A stretch of 10,020 nucleotides of DNA from a bacterium (lineage in GTDB: Bacteria; Latescibacterota; UBA2968), in NCBI GenBank assembly GCA_027296045.1, contig JAPUJS010000400.1, positions 1 through 10,020 on the forward strand. Reading direction: 5' to 3'. Below, piece by piece: positions 1-6,080 of the stretch; within the stretch, counting starts at the first letter, position 1; every line of letters begins with the position of its first letter. Position numbers and translations under genes: made by a program. The notes under the pieces are model-generated. The model was not told the DNA's origin, ran no database searches, and worked only from the letters and a program-made list of their open reading frames with translations.

Positions 1-44
1 CATCGCCCGGACTTTTTCCACCGTTCTGAATCCCTGAAGCGACC
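1..44. other. Left edge, possible end of a neighbouring gene
   Basis: No gene can be assigned with confidence. On the plus strand one frame reads a short GC-biased C-terminus and stops with TGA at 35-37, just before the promoter at 45-73; this fits the 3' end of an upstream gene. On the minus strand a frame stays open from about position 117 to the edge with a possible GTG at 96, but it has no convincing ribosome site. Sequence to the left of the window would decide. Confidence 0.25.
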
Positions 45-73
45 TTGCTTTTTGATCCCAAAACAGATATACT
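45..73 (+). promoter_or_regulatory. Sigma-70-like promoter for the DUF502 gene
   Basis: A TTGCTT -35 box (45-50) and a TATACT -10 box (68-73) are separated by exactly 17 bp. The same -35 hexamer and spacing recur at 6081-6109. Transcription would start near 80, leaving a leader of about 54 nt before the ATG at 134. Confidence 0.5.
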
Positions 74-96
74 TCCCCCTGGGTGATGATCGTCAC

Positions 97-119
97 AACG
101 CTTTCGGGCGTTTCTTTTT
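97..119 (+). terminator. Leader hairpin with T-rich tail
   Basis: AACGC (97-101) pairs with GCGTT (108-112) across a six-base loop and is followed by TCTTTTT. The stem is short. It lies between the predicted promoter at 45-73 and the first ATG at 134, so it is either the terminator of an upstream gene or a weak attenuator-like hairpin in the DUF502 leader. Confidence 0.3.
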
Positions 120-133
120 ATGTTTGAGGTAGG

Positions 134-217
134 ATGAAAGAAAAAACACAAACCGAACGAAAAAAACCAGCGGACGGCCGCCGTCGCCGGGCCTTGGACT
201 GCGCAGAAAGTTTATGA
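134..217 (+). CDS. 27-codon leader ORF or out-of-frame 5' end of the DUF502 gene
   Basis: The ATG at 134 follows GAGGTAGG, the best ribosome-site-like sequence ahead of the DUF502 gene. It opens a basic 27-codon frame (MKEKTQTERKK, then an Arg-rich stretch) ending with a TGA at 215-217 that overlaps the DUF502 ATG as ATGA. DUF502 proteins usually have 10-30 basic residues before the first membrane segment. A -1 shift at the A-run 160-166 would join this ORF to the next frame and supply such an N-terminus, ending in LRRKF before MTGIL. It may be a coupling leader peptide, a programmed frameshift, or the result of a one-base indel. The sequence alone cannot choose. Confidence 0.4.
   Translation: MKEKTQTERKKPADGRRRRALDCAESL
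160..185 (+). promoter_or_regulatory. Candidate -1 frameshift signal (slippery A7 plus hairpin)
   Basis: Seven adenines (160-166) lie as A_AAA_AAA in the frame of the ATG at 134, the X_XXY_YYZ arrangement required for -1 slippage. Six nucleotides downstream GACGG (173-177) pairs with CCGTC (181-185) across a three-base loop, within a GC-rich run. The spacing fits known -1 stimulators, although the stem is only 5 bp. After the shift the frame continues without a stop into the DUF502 protein. Polymerase slippage on A7 would give the same product. Confidence 0.35.
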
Positions 218-933
218 CCGGCATCCTGGTCCTGGTCCCCATTGTCGTCACCTTTCTCGTCCTCCGCCTGGTCTTTCGATGGCTGGATGGCCTGGCTCAA
301 CCCATCATCCGGCAGATTTTCCAAACCCAGGGCGATATTCCGGGTCTGGGCATTGTGCTCACCCTGATCCTGATCTGGCTGGCCGGCGGCCTGGCAAGCA
401 ATGTCTTCGGGCGGCGGCTGATTCGCCGGGGCGATCATTTTCTGGCCAACCTGCCCATCATCGGCAGCGTCTACGGCCCGATAAAACAATTCACCGAAAA
501 AGTGGTCTCCCCTCAGCAGACCGGATTCAGTCAGGTCGTTCTGGCCGAATATCCTTCCGAAGATCTGTGGATTTTGGGGTTTGCGACCGGCGAAGTCCAG
601 TTGGATGAACGGGGGAAAACGGGCCGCTGTGTCTTCGTTCCCACCTCCCCCAACCCGGCCACGGGCTGGATGGTGATTTTCCCGCCCGAAAAAATACGGG
701 AAACCTCCCTCACGGTAGAAGAAGCCATGCAACTGATTGTCTCGGCCGGTATTGTCATTCCCGAAGCACTCCGCACCATCGGCGCGTATGGCCTGACGAC
801 CGAAGACCTCCCAAAAGTCCTGGATTTTACACCGCCTTCCGAATCAGATCATTTACCACCGCCACACACGACCGACCTTCCTTCCGGGCAAGATCCTGAA
901 GCGCCTCCATCAACTCAGGCTCAATCAAGGTAG
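214..933 (+). CDS. DUF502 family inner-membrane protein
   Basis: The 239-residue protein has two hydrophobic segments (about 2-20 and 45-63) followed by a soluble domain, as in DUF502 proteins of unknown function. Family-like stretches include MTGILVLVPIVVT, the LPIIGSVYGPIKQF segment near 80-93, and VFVPTSPNPATGW near 140-152. The ATG at 214 is the only in-frame start after the stop at 130, but it lacks a good Shine-Dalgarno sequence and cuts off the basic segment (LRRKF) that normally precedes the first helix. The real N-terminus is probably made from the ATG at 134 by frameshift or slippage. The Pro-rich tail after about residue 205 is antisense to the facing gene and is longer than expected for the family. 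Its job is unknown. Confidence 0.85.
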   Translation: MTGILVLVPIVVTFLVLRLVFRWLDGLAQPIIRQIFQTQGDIPGLGIVLTLILIWLAGGLASNVFGRRLIRRGDHFLANLPIIGSVYGPIKQFTEKVVSPQQTGFSQVVLAEYPSEDLWILGFATGEVQLDERGKTGRCVFVPTSPNPATGWMVIFPPEKIRETSLTVEEAMQLIVSAGIVIPEALRTIGAYGLTTEDLPKVLDFTPPSESDHLPPPHTTDLPSGQDPEAPPSTQAQSR

Positions 934-1057
934 CCAGTCGATCGTCCAGACGTCTTTCAACAGGATCGGGGGCTTCTTCTTTCGGCCGGGTATACAGCTT
1001 GCTAAAAAGGAAGAGCAACAAAACGATGAACACGATCAAAAATCCGGTCACTGCCAT
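827..1057 (-). CDS. Membrane-anchored protein with ribbon-helix-helix-like tail (76 aa)
   Basis: The start is the ATG at 1057, seven bases after GAGGG; an upstream in-frame GTG at 1099 has no such site. The protein has an N-terminal transmembrane segment (residues about 3-20, FLIVFIVLLLFLF), then an acidic/basic linker. Residues about 45-76 read like the second half of a CopG/Arc ribbon-helix-helix domain (EPELMEALQDLARKEGRS, then a helix ending in LIRKAV). Ribbon-helix-helix proteins are normally soluble DNA binders, so a membrane anchor is unusual; the region may instead be a plain helical hairpin. Its last 35 codons lie antisense to the DUF502 tail. The function is unknown. Confidence 0.7.
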   Translation of the reverse strand: MAVTGFLIVFIVLLLFLFSKLYTRPKEEAPDPVERRLDDRLATLIEPELMEALQDLARKEGRSCVAVVNDLIRKAV

Positions 1058-1085
1058 AAAATGGCCCTCAAAAAATGCTTCCACC

Positions 1086-1114
1086 TTGACTTTGCACACA
1101 GAATAAGCGATATT
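1086..1114 (+). promoter_or_regulatory. Possible promoter for the coiled-coil protein gene
   Basis: TTGACT (1086-1091) and GATATT (1109-1114) are spaced by 17 bp. The -35 box is good and the -10 box matches 4 of 6. A leader of about 80 nt would include the hairpin at 1147-1174. Confidence 0.4.
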
Positions 1115-1140
1115 GCAGCGTTATTCCCCACCATAAAACA

Positions 1141-1174
1141 CAAAAAAACGGTCTGACCTGGCCGTCAAACCGTT
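1141..1174 (-). terminator. Hairpin with T7 tract on the minus strand
   Basis: AACGG (1147-1151) pairs with CCGTT (1170-1174), and TGAC (1154-1157) with GTCA (1164-1167), across a 2x2 internal loop. Read on the minus strand the stem runs into seven T, a typical intrinsic terminator. No minus-strand gene ends just upstream of it, so it may insulate the gene at 827-1057 from antisense transcription, or act as a leader hairpin of the plus-strand gene at 1204. Confidence 0.45.
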
Positions 1175-1203
1175 GCGAATCATTGTTTTGTTGGAGAATA
1201 GAT

Positions 1204-1488
1204 ATGACCTGGTGGATCATCTGTGTTAGCGCAGCCCTCTTGATCATTATCTCAAAATCGTATTTTTCCAACGCCATATCCCGGCTCCGGCAAAACCTGA
1301 GCCGCCAGCAGCGGGAAACCCTGGAATTGAAGGGCCTTTTGACAGACGCCCGTGAAGTCCATCAAAACCTGCTGCGTCAGGCCAAACTCAGAACCGCCGA
1401 TATTTCGAGAGCCAAAAAGCGGATCGCCGACCAACAGGTGGAAATTCGCAGGTATGAAAGCGCCAAAGCACAAGAGGACGAAGCATAA
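1204..1488 (+). CDS. Single-TM coiled-coil small protein (94 aa)
   Basis: The start is the ATG at 1204, seven bases after GGAG; a TTG 21 bases upstream has no ribosome site. Residues about 2-20 (WWIICVSAALLIII) form one membrane helix. The rest is a charged helix rich in Gln, Arg, Glu and Leu with heptad-like spacing (SRLRQNLSRQQRETLELKG and onward), so it is probably a membrane-tethered coiled coil. It resembles many unnamed small proteins of this design and no family is recognised. It is a single-gene unit: a possible promoter lies upstream and a strong bidirectional terminator follows 31 bases after the stop. Confidence 0.75.
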   Translation: MTWWIICVSAALLIIISKSYFSNAISRLRQNLSRQQRETLELKGLLTDAREVHQNLLRQAKLRTADISRAKKRIADQQVEIRRYESAKAQEDEA

Positions 1489-1519
1489 AACCGTTTCCGG
1501 ATCGGACCCTTCATAGCAC

Positions 1520-1557
1520 AAAAAAAGGATCGTCGGGTATCTCGACGATCCTTTTTT
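1520..1557. terminator. Strong bidirectional intrinsic terminator
   Basis: GGATCGTCG (1527-1535) pairs perfectly with CGACGATCC (1543-1551), with two further possible pairs inside. The stem is flanked by A7 on the left (1520-1526) and T6 on the right (1552-1557), so it works in both directions. It ends the plus-strand gene at 1204-1488 and the minus-strand small gene at 1564-1671. Confidence 0.9.
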
Positions 1558-1563
1558 GCACAC

Positions 1564-1671
1564 TCACGATGTAGGACGAACAATAAATCGGTATTTGAGC
1601 AAACACATCAACATCTGACGGATTTTTCTGGCGCGTTTGTTGTCCTGCTTCTCCCTGTTTTGTGCAGCCAT
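1564..1671 (-). CDS. Basic 35-residue small protein
   Basis: A perfect AGGAGG (1679-1684) lies seven bases before the ATG at 1671; a second ATG at 1674 sits only four bases away. The frame reads 35 codons to a TGA at 1564-1566, just before the strong terminator at 1520-1557. The product begins MAAQNREKQDNKRARKIRQ and ends in a hydrophobic-basic stretch (MLMCLLKYRF). It is strongly basic and has no recognised family. The ideal ribosome site, the terminator placement and the co-oriented small gene upstream support a real gene. It could be a ribosome-, nucleic acid- or membrane-binding peptide; that is only a guess from charge. Confidence 0.65.
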   Translation of the reverse strand: MAAQNREKQDNKRARKIRQMLMCLLKYRFIVRPTS

Positions 1672-1782
1672 CATTCAACCTCCTGTCAACTTGTATGAGA
1701 GGATTCTGCACCTATTTTCATGATCGGCAAAACAAAAGCAAACTTAACCGGAGAGATAAGGGAAAAGGGCCAACAAAACCGC

Positions 1783-1932
1783 CTATTTGACATAATATCC
1801 GATAAATAGAAAATCGATAAACAACAACAAACACAAAACTTCGACAACCAGGAACAGAATGAGTTCCACCCGTTCCCGAACAGTCGGGGCTTCGGTAGAT
1901 TCGCCTTTTGGGGCCACAACTTGCTTGGGCAT
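1783..1932 (-). CDS. Single-TM small membrane protein (49 aa)
   Basis: GGAGG lies five bases before the ATG at 1932, and a near-consensus promoter (1973-2001) lies just upstream. The protein has a soluble start (MPKQVVAPKGESTEAPTV), an amphipathic RERVEL segment, and one long hydrophobic helix from about residue 24 to 47, ending in GYYVK. No family is recognised. It is probably co-transcribed with the 35-residue gene 111 bases downstream, because no terminator lies between them and one follows that gene. The other frames through this stretch lack ribosome sites and are not supported. Confidence 0.7.
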   Translation of the reverse strand: MPKQVVAPKGESTEAPTVRERVELILFLVVEVLCLLLFIDFLFIGYYVK

Positions 1933-1972
1933 CAAAACCTCCGCCAGAAATCAAACCATTGCAATATCAATG

Positions 1973-2001
1973 ATTATACATGCTTTCTTCATCAAAGTCA
2001 A
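1973..2001 (-). promoter_or_regulatory. Near-consensus sigma-70 promoter for the small-protein pair
   Basis: On the minus strand TTGACT (1996-2001) and a perfect TATAAT (1973-1978) are spaced by 17 bp. Transcription would begin near 1966, about 34 bases before the 49-residue gene. It is divergent from, and about 40 bp away from, the promoter at 2039-2067. Confidence 0.8.
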
Positions 2002-2038
2002 TACCTTGTCGTTGAATAGGCTGCCTGTAAGGAAAAAC

Positions 2039-2067
2039 TGGACAAAATAAGAGACTCTTATTATTAT
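2039..2067 (+). promoter_or_regulatory. Sigma-70-like promoter of the secreted FGE-fold gene
   Basis: TGGACA (2039-2044) and TATTAT (2062-2067) are spaced by 17 bp, each with 5 of 6 consensus bases. The start would be near 2074, leaving about 48 nt of leader. The spacer is almost wholly filled by the palindrome at 2046-2062. Confidence 0.6.
2046..2062. promoter_or_regulatory. 17-bp perfect palindrome, candidate operator
   Basis: AATAAGAG, a central A, then CTCTTATT make a perfect odd palindrome lying between the -35 and -10 boxes of the promoter at 2039-2067. A repressor bound there would block the polymerase. The binding protein is unknown. Confidence 0.55.
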
Positions 2068-2121
2068 TTACCGTTTGGCAAGAGAAAGAAATCCTCCGTC
2101 TTCTGCCTCAAAGGACGCTCC

Positions 2122-3042
<921 letters not shown>

Positions 3043-3058
3043 GTTCCCAACCATAATC

Positions 3059-3116
3059 TGTACACACAAGTAAGGGCATCGCGTGAGAAATTCGCAATGC
3101 CCTTGATTTGTGTACA
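3059..3116. terminator. Long imperfect hairpin between convergent genes
   Basis: TGTACACA (3059-3066) pairs with TGTGTACA (3109-3116), and AAGGGCAT plus GCG (3072-3083) pairs with CGC plus ATGCCCTT (3093-3104), with one C.A mismatch and small bulges. There is no T-tract. It fills the 80-bp gap between two convergent genes and probably acts as a transcript-end stabiliser or a bidirectional transcription barrier. Confidence 0.55.
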
Positions 3117-3122
3117 ATCGAC

Positions 3123-3344
3123 TCAAGACCCTTCTTGTGAACGGGCCGATCGAATCAGTTTGACCAGGAACCCGATCCCGATAAACAAAATGGCGCCTAA
3201 AAGGGCCAGCAGGAACAGATTTTCTCCCAGATCGCCTGTCTGCGTCAGCAAATTTCGAATGACCGCGCCCAGTACCACCAAAAAGATGAGGAGGAGGACC
3301 AGGTTAAAAACAATTTGGATCAGCAACTTTTGAGGTTGAGACAT
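3123..3344 (-). CDS. Two-TM small membrane protein (73 aa)
   Basis: The ATG at 3344 follows GAGGG by four bases. Two hydrophobic helices are clear: about residues 8-29 (IQIVFNLVLLLIFLVVLGAVI) and 42-62 (NLFLLALLGAILFIGIGFLV). They are joined by a short polar loop (NLLTQTGDLGE), and a basic tail (KLIRSARSQ) suggests a cytoplasmic C-terminus. No family is recognised. It is the third gene of a tight minus-strand operon, 35 bases after the GroES-like gene, so it may be a membrane partner of the two proteins before it. The hairpin at 3059-3116 lies just past its stop. Confidence 0.75.
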   Translation of the reverse strand: MSQPQKLLIQIVFNLVLLLIFLVVLGAVIRNLLTQTGDLGENLFLLALLGAILFIGIGFLVKLIRSARSQEGS

Positions 3345-3379
3345 GCATCCCTCATCAACGGTGCCCAGCCTTTTTAAAG

Positions 3380-3829
3380 CTATTCCCCAAACCCATCTAT
3401 CCCACCTTCCGGCAAATCCAAATCATCCAGTCCTTCGATTCCTTCCAGCATATCGTCGGTACCCACCACATCGCTATTGCCCCGAATCAGCATCAAGATA
3501 GAGTGGTGGGGCACAATCAAATACTTATCTCCCTCAAACTTCACCTCAAATGCCGCTTTTTTCAAAAACAGGGCATAATCTCCAACCTCAGCCTGCAAAG
3601 GCACATATCGCGGTTCTTTGGACGAACTCTGCCAGGGCTGATCGTCATCCGGCGATTCGGGCAGCGGAATTCCAGGGCCCGTCAACATCACCCGTCCCCC
3701 CTGCACTTCTTCTTTTTCCACCACGGTTTGCGGTAAGTACAGGCCCACTTCCGTACGCTCTTCCACATCTTCCTGCTTCAACAGCACCCTGTCCCCAACA
3801 ACGATCAACTCCCGATTCCCAATTTTCAT
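3380..3829 (-). CDS. Divergent GroES-like (Cpn10) co-chaperonin
   Basis: The 149-residue protein reads as a Cpn10 fold. Residues 9-18 (IVVGDRVLLK) match the first strands. Residues 27-42 (EVGLYLPQTVVEKEEV) look like the mobile loop, with a hydrophobic LYLP tip that in GroES contacts GroEL. GGRVMLTGPG (44-53) matches the next strand, and VGDYALFLK (82-90) through KYLIVPHHSILMLI (102-115) the C-terminal barrel. It is longer than the usual 95-100 residues because of an enlarged, acidic roof loop (about 54-76) and an extra acidic Gly-rich tail (about 118-149). No groEL lies beside it. It is the middle gene of the FGE-fold operon, 29 bases after the first gene. It may cap a distantly encoded chaperonin or have lost that role. 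Confidence 0.8.
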   Translation of the reverse strand: MKIGNRELIVVGDRVLLKQEDVEERTEVGLYLPQTVVEKEEVQGGRVMLTGPGIPLPESPDDDQPWQSSSKEPRYVPLQAEVGDYALFLKKAAFEVKFEGDKYLIVPHHSILMLIRGNSDVVGTDDMLEGIEGLDDLDLPEGGIDGFGE

Positions 3830-3858
3830 ACCTTTCCTCTCAGCTTAAAGAATCACTT

Positions 3859-4788
3859 CTACCCCGCAGGCGTCTTGGCACATCGAAATCCAATACTATC
3901 CTGCATGGTTGAGGGCGGTGAAAAATGACGGGAGGCGCACCGCACGCCCATCCGATTTTCCGCATAAAAACCGCCCCGACACACCCGATACTGACCACCG
4001 GTCGGACCGGTCGGGTTATCTACCGGAGCCGTCTTATAATAGTCGTCGTAATACCAGTCTTCACACCACTCCTGCACATTGCCACACGTATCCATCACAC
4101 CGTAAGGACTGCCACCGCCGGGAAACTCGTTTACAGGGGTGGTTCCGCTATAGTCGTTGGTGGAATTCACATTGTCTTTCCGAAATGCATCGCCCCAGGA
4201 ATAGGTCTGCCCCAAAGTCCCGCGAGACGATTTCTCCCACTCCGACTCGGTAGGCAGCCGCTTCCCCACCCATTCGGCATATTCGCTTGCATCCTGCCAG
4301 CTCACATTGGTGACAGGATGTTTGGCCTCTTCAAGCGGATAGGTCCCACTTGTCCAACCCGGGGGGGGCCGGTGCCCGGTTACATCGACAAACATCTTGT
4401 ACTCCTGATTTGTCACCGGATACCGATCGATCGAGAACCCGTTCATCAAAACCGTCCGCTCAGGCACCTCGTCCCGAGACCCATCGTCGTCGCCCATCAG
4501 AAATTCCCCGGAGTCGATAAAGATCATCTCCTTGGGATTTAACTGTTCCTGGAACTGCTTGCGCTGATCGTCCAGGGAACTCAATTCTACTTTTAAAGAC
4601 TCGATCCGCTCCAGACTTTCTGCAGTAATCTGCTCGCTTTCCTGGATCTGTCTTTCCACATTCGCCCGACTGGATTCCAACTGCTCCACCGTCGGCTGCA
4701 ACAAGGCCGCCTGTTTTCGGAACACGGCAAAGATCTGAAAGCAAAAAGCGCCAAACCCTATAATGAGAACCGGATACATCCAATCCAT
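3859..4788 (-). CDS. Membrane-anchored coiled-coil FGE-fold protein
   Basis: The start is the ATG at 4788, seven bases after AAGGA; a TTG at 4854 is in frame but poorly placed. The 309-residue protein has one membrane helix (about 5-22, YPVLIIGFGAFCFQIFAVF) and a coiled coil (about 28-85, rich in Glu, Gln and Leu). Its SUMF1/FGE domain is shown by MIFIDSGEFLMGDDDGS (88-104), YPVTNQEYKMF (123-133), VSWQDASEYAEWVGKRLPTE (162-181), YSWGD (196-200), GNVQEWCEDW (236-245), CRGGFY (270-275) and GFRCAK (300-305). The CxxxxC active site of FGE is absent: the segment after RGG is FYAENRMGVRC. A C-terminal domain outside the membrane with a binding or scaffolding role is inferred. It heads the operon with the Cpn10-like and two-TM genes. 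Confidence 0.9.
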   Translation of the reverse strand: MDWMYPVLIIGFGAFCFQIFAVFRKQAALLQPTVEQLESSRANVERQIQESEQITAESLERIESLKVELSSLDDQRKQFQEQLNPKEMIFIDSGEFLMGDDDGSRDEVPERTVLMNGFSIDRYPVTNQEYKMFVDVTGHRPPPGWTSGTYPLEEAKHPVTNVSWQDASEYAEWVGKRLPTESEWEKSSRGTLGQTYSWGDAFRKDNVNSTNDYSGTTPVNEFPGGGSPYGVMDTCGNVQEWCEDWYYDDYYKTAPVDNPTGPTGGQYRVCRGGFYAENRMGVRCASRHFSPPSTMQDSIGFRCAKTPAG

Positions 4789-4879
4789 AACCAGGTCCTT
4801 CCATAAAAATCCCATCGGCCCGTTCAGGTCCACCCCACCCATCTGATGGAACAAGGTTCCTATTTTCCTAACATCCTTA

Positions 4880-4908
4880 AATTTAAAACATTAAAAAGCA
4901 CCTGTCAA
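4880..4908 (-). promoter_or_regulatory. Promoter of the FGE-fold/Cpn10 operon
   Basis: On the minus strand a perfect TTGACA (4903-4908) is spaced 17 bp from TAAATT (4880-4885), a 4 of 6 match to the -10 consensus. Transcription would begin near 4873, about 85 bases before the ATG at 4788. Confidence 0.6.
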
Positions 4909-4923
4909 CTACTGCGAACAACC

Positions 4924-4957
4924 AAAAAGCCCGTACCACAATAAGGTACAGGCTTTT
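4924..4957 (-). terminator. Intrinsic terminator after the SH3-like gene
   Basis: AAAAGCC (4925-4931) pairs with GGCTTTT (4951-4957), and GTACC (4933-4937) with GGTAC (4945-4949), with one mismatch and a seven-base loop. On the minus strand the stem ends in GGGCTTTTT. It separates the small gene at 5005-5193 from the next operon and could also act weakly on the plus strand. Confidence 0.75.
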
Positions 4958-5004
4958 GTATGACGAAGGAATGGCTGAACAGGTCCGGTCCAGGATCAGA
5001 ATCC

Positions 5005-5193
5005 TCAAACAGATTCCTGGGCCAACGTCACTTTTTCCAGCAAGGATATCTGAACCGAATACGTGACCCGGTCTTCGATGACCACCATTGCTTCATGGTC
5101 CGAAACAGTCAATACTTTCCAGGGGCCCCAACGGATATAGTCCTTATCCTTATAGACCACCTGATCTCCCGGTTTTAACTCTGTGCCCAACAT
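5005..5193 (-). CDS. Small SH3/KOW-like beta-barrel protein (62 aa)
   Basis: The ATG at 5193 follows GGAG by seven bases; the frame stays open far upstream but without a convincing start. The product (MLGTELKPGDQVVYKDKDYI at the start) has alternating hydrophobic residues, a KPGDQVV motif of the sort seen at the first strand of SH3-like or KOW barrels, and strands through WKVLTV, AMVVIED and YSVQISLLEKV. No family can be named. It is followed by a good terminator, so it is a unit of its own or the last gene after the receiver-domain gene 243 bases upstream. Confidence 0.7.
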   Translation of the reverse strand: MLGTELKPGDQVVYKDKDYIRWGPWKVLTVSDHEAMVVIEDRVTYSVQISLLEKVTLAQESV

Positions 5194-5272
5194 ATGCAAT
5201 CTCCTCACTTGCAGGTCTCTCCACGCTGCCTCCCCATCCCACGGACCGTTCAGAATGCATATGCTATGCCAC

Positions 5273-5309
5273 AAAAAAAGAGAAAGTCGTGCAATATTTA
5301 TAAACGACT
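5273..5309 (-). terminator. Possible terminator after the receiver-domain gene
   Basis: AGTCGT (5285-5290) and ACGACT (5304-5309) form a 6-bp stem with a 13-base AT-rich loop. On the minus strand TTCTC and T7 (5273-5279) follow; on the plus strand GATTTTTT follows. The stem is weak, so read-through is likely. The rest of the 5194-5436 gap shows no supported gene. Confidence 0.4.
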
Positions 5310-5436
5310 GATTTTTTATCCTCTTACACAAGGAATAAAAAACCAGAACATGCCCATCACCAATCCATCCAAATCCAATATGGTAGAAATGCCACACCAC
5401 ATGGCGGAAATCAGACGGTTCGGCAAGCCCAGGTCT

Positions 5437-5790
5437 TTATGGGAGTGCCGCTTTTACAATGTCCAACAACTCCTTTATCTCAAAAGGTTTTTCCAGCACG
5501 GCTTTGGCGCCCAGTTCCTTGAGATAGTCTACCCGCTCTTCATTCAGGTTGGCGCTGATAATAACGACCGGCACTTCAATGCCATCATATTGCAAAACCA
5601 GCATAAACTGATCTCCGGGAGTAGGCATCACCAGATCGGACACCACCAGATCCACCTCATCAAAATCTACCTCGTCCAGGGCAGGGGCTGCATCCTCAAA
5701 CACCTGCACCTCGTGTCCGTCCCGCTTCAAGGCCGCTTCAACCGTATCTCGCACCGCCGCATCGTCATCCATCACCACAATACGAGCCAT
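5437..5790 (-). CDS. Stand-alone response regulator (receiver domain only)
   Basis: The ATG at 5790 lies eight bases after GGGAG and gives 117 residues, one complete CheY-like receiver with no output domain. The acidic pocket is at Asp8-Asp10 (VVMDDDAAVRDTV), the phosphoacceptor is Asp52 (VVSDLVMP), the switch Ser79 sits in VVIISANL, and the conserved Lys101 in LEKPF. After the Pro of LVMP the loop is shortened (TPGDQF). Single-domain receivers act by protein contact, in phosphorelays or on motors. No kinase is adjacent; the nearest is the partial one at 9296-10020. The gene probably belongs to one transcript with the 49-residue gene 75 bases upstream. Confidence 0.92.
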   Translation of the reverse strand: MARIVVMDDDAAVRDTVEAALKRDGHEVQVFEDAAPALDEVDFDEVDLVVSDLVMPTPGDQFMLVLQYDGIEVPVVIISANLNEERVDYLKELGAKAVLEKPFEIKELLDIVKAALP

Positions 5791-5865
5791 TTCACGTACT
5801 CCCTTCTCCAAATAGATCTGCCCAACCGAATCTGGACAGAAGATGAACCCCGACCGACTGAGACC

Positions 5866-6015
5866 CTATACCTCCACCACCCACGGGATAGTTTCCGACA
5901 GAACGCCGTATTGTTGTTCTGCCCAATGGTTTAAAGGACGGACATTGGCCCCTCCCGACCCATTGTTTTTTTCTTCTTTGAAGAATTGTTTGTCTTGCTC
6001 GCTTAAAACAGACAC
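5866..6015 (-). CDS. 49-residue small protein with GTG start
   Basis: The frame opens after a TGA, and the GTG at 6015 is its only usable start, six bases after AAGGGGG. The product begins (f)MSVLSEQDKQFFKEEKN, continues through a Gly/Ser hinge (NGSGGAN), and ends WAEQQYGVLSETIPWVVEV. It is acidic, apparently soluble, and protein-like in codon choice, unlike the other frames here. No family is recognised. A promoter with a perfect -10 box lies upstream (6081-6109) and the receiver-domain gene follows, so the two are probably one operon. It might be a partner or modulator of that receiver; this is inference from position only. Confidence 0.6.
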   Translation of the reverse strand: MSVLSEQDKQFFKEEKNNGSGGANVRPLNHWAEQQYGVLSETIPWVVEV

Positions 6016-6080
6016 CCCAAACCCCCTTAGCCATCATTTGTTTTTTAAAACCTGGAAATGACATTGCGAAAAGCGCTTCT

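Noticed and set aside
4789..4854. N-terminal extension of the membrane FGE-fold protein from a TTG
   Set aside because: The TTG is rare and badly spaced from AGGA, whereas the ATG at 4788 follows AAGGA by seven bases and puts the membrane helix at the usual N-terminal place.
5194..5400. N-terminal extension of the SH3-like gene
   Set aside because: The extension is unlike the compact small domain, starts with GTG without a ribosome site, and the ATG at 5193 has a well-spaced GGAG.
5843..6061. Plus-strand 72-codon frame
   Set aside because: It has no ribosome site and Cys/Pro-rich noise-like composition, and lies opposite the better supported 49-residue gene at 5866-6015.
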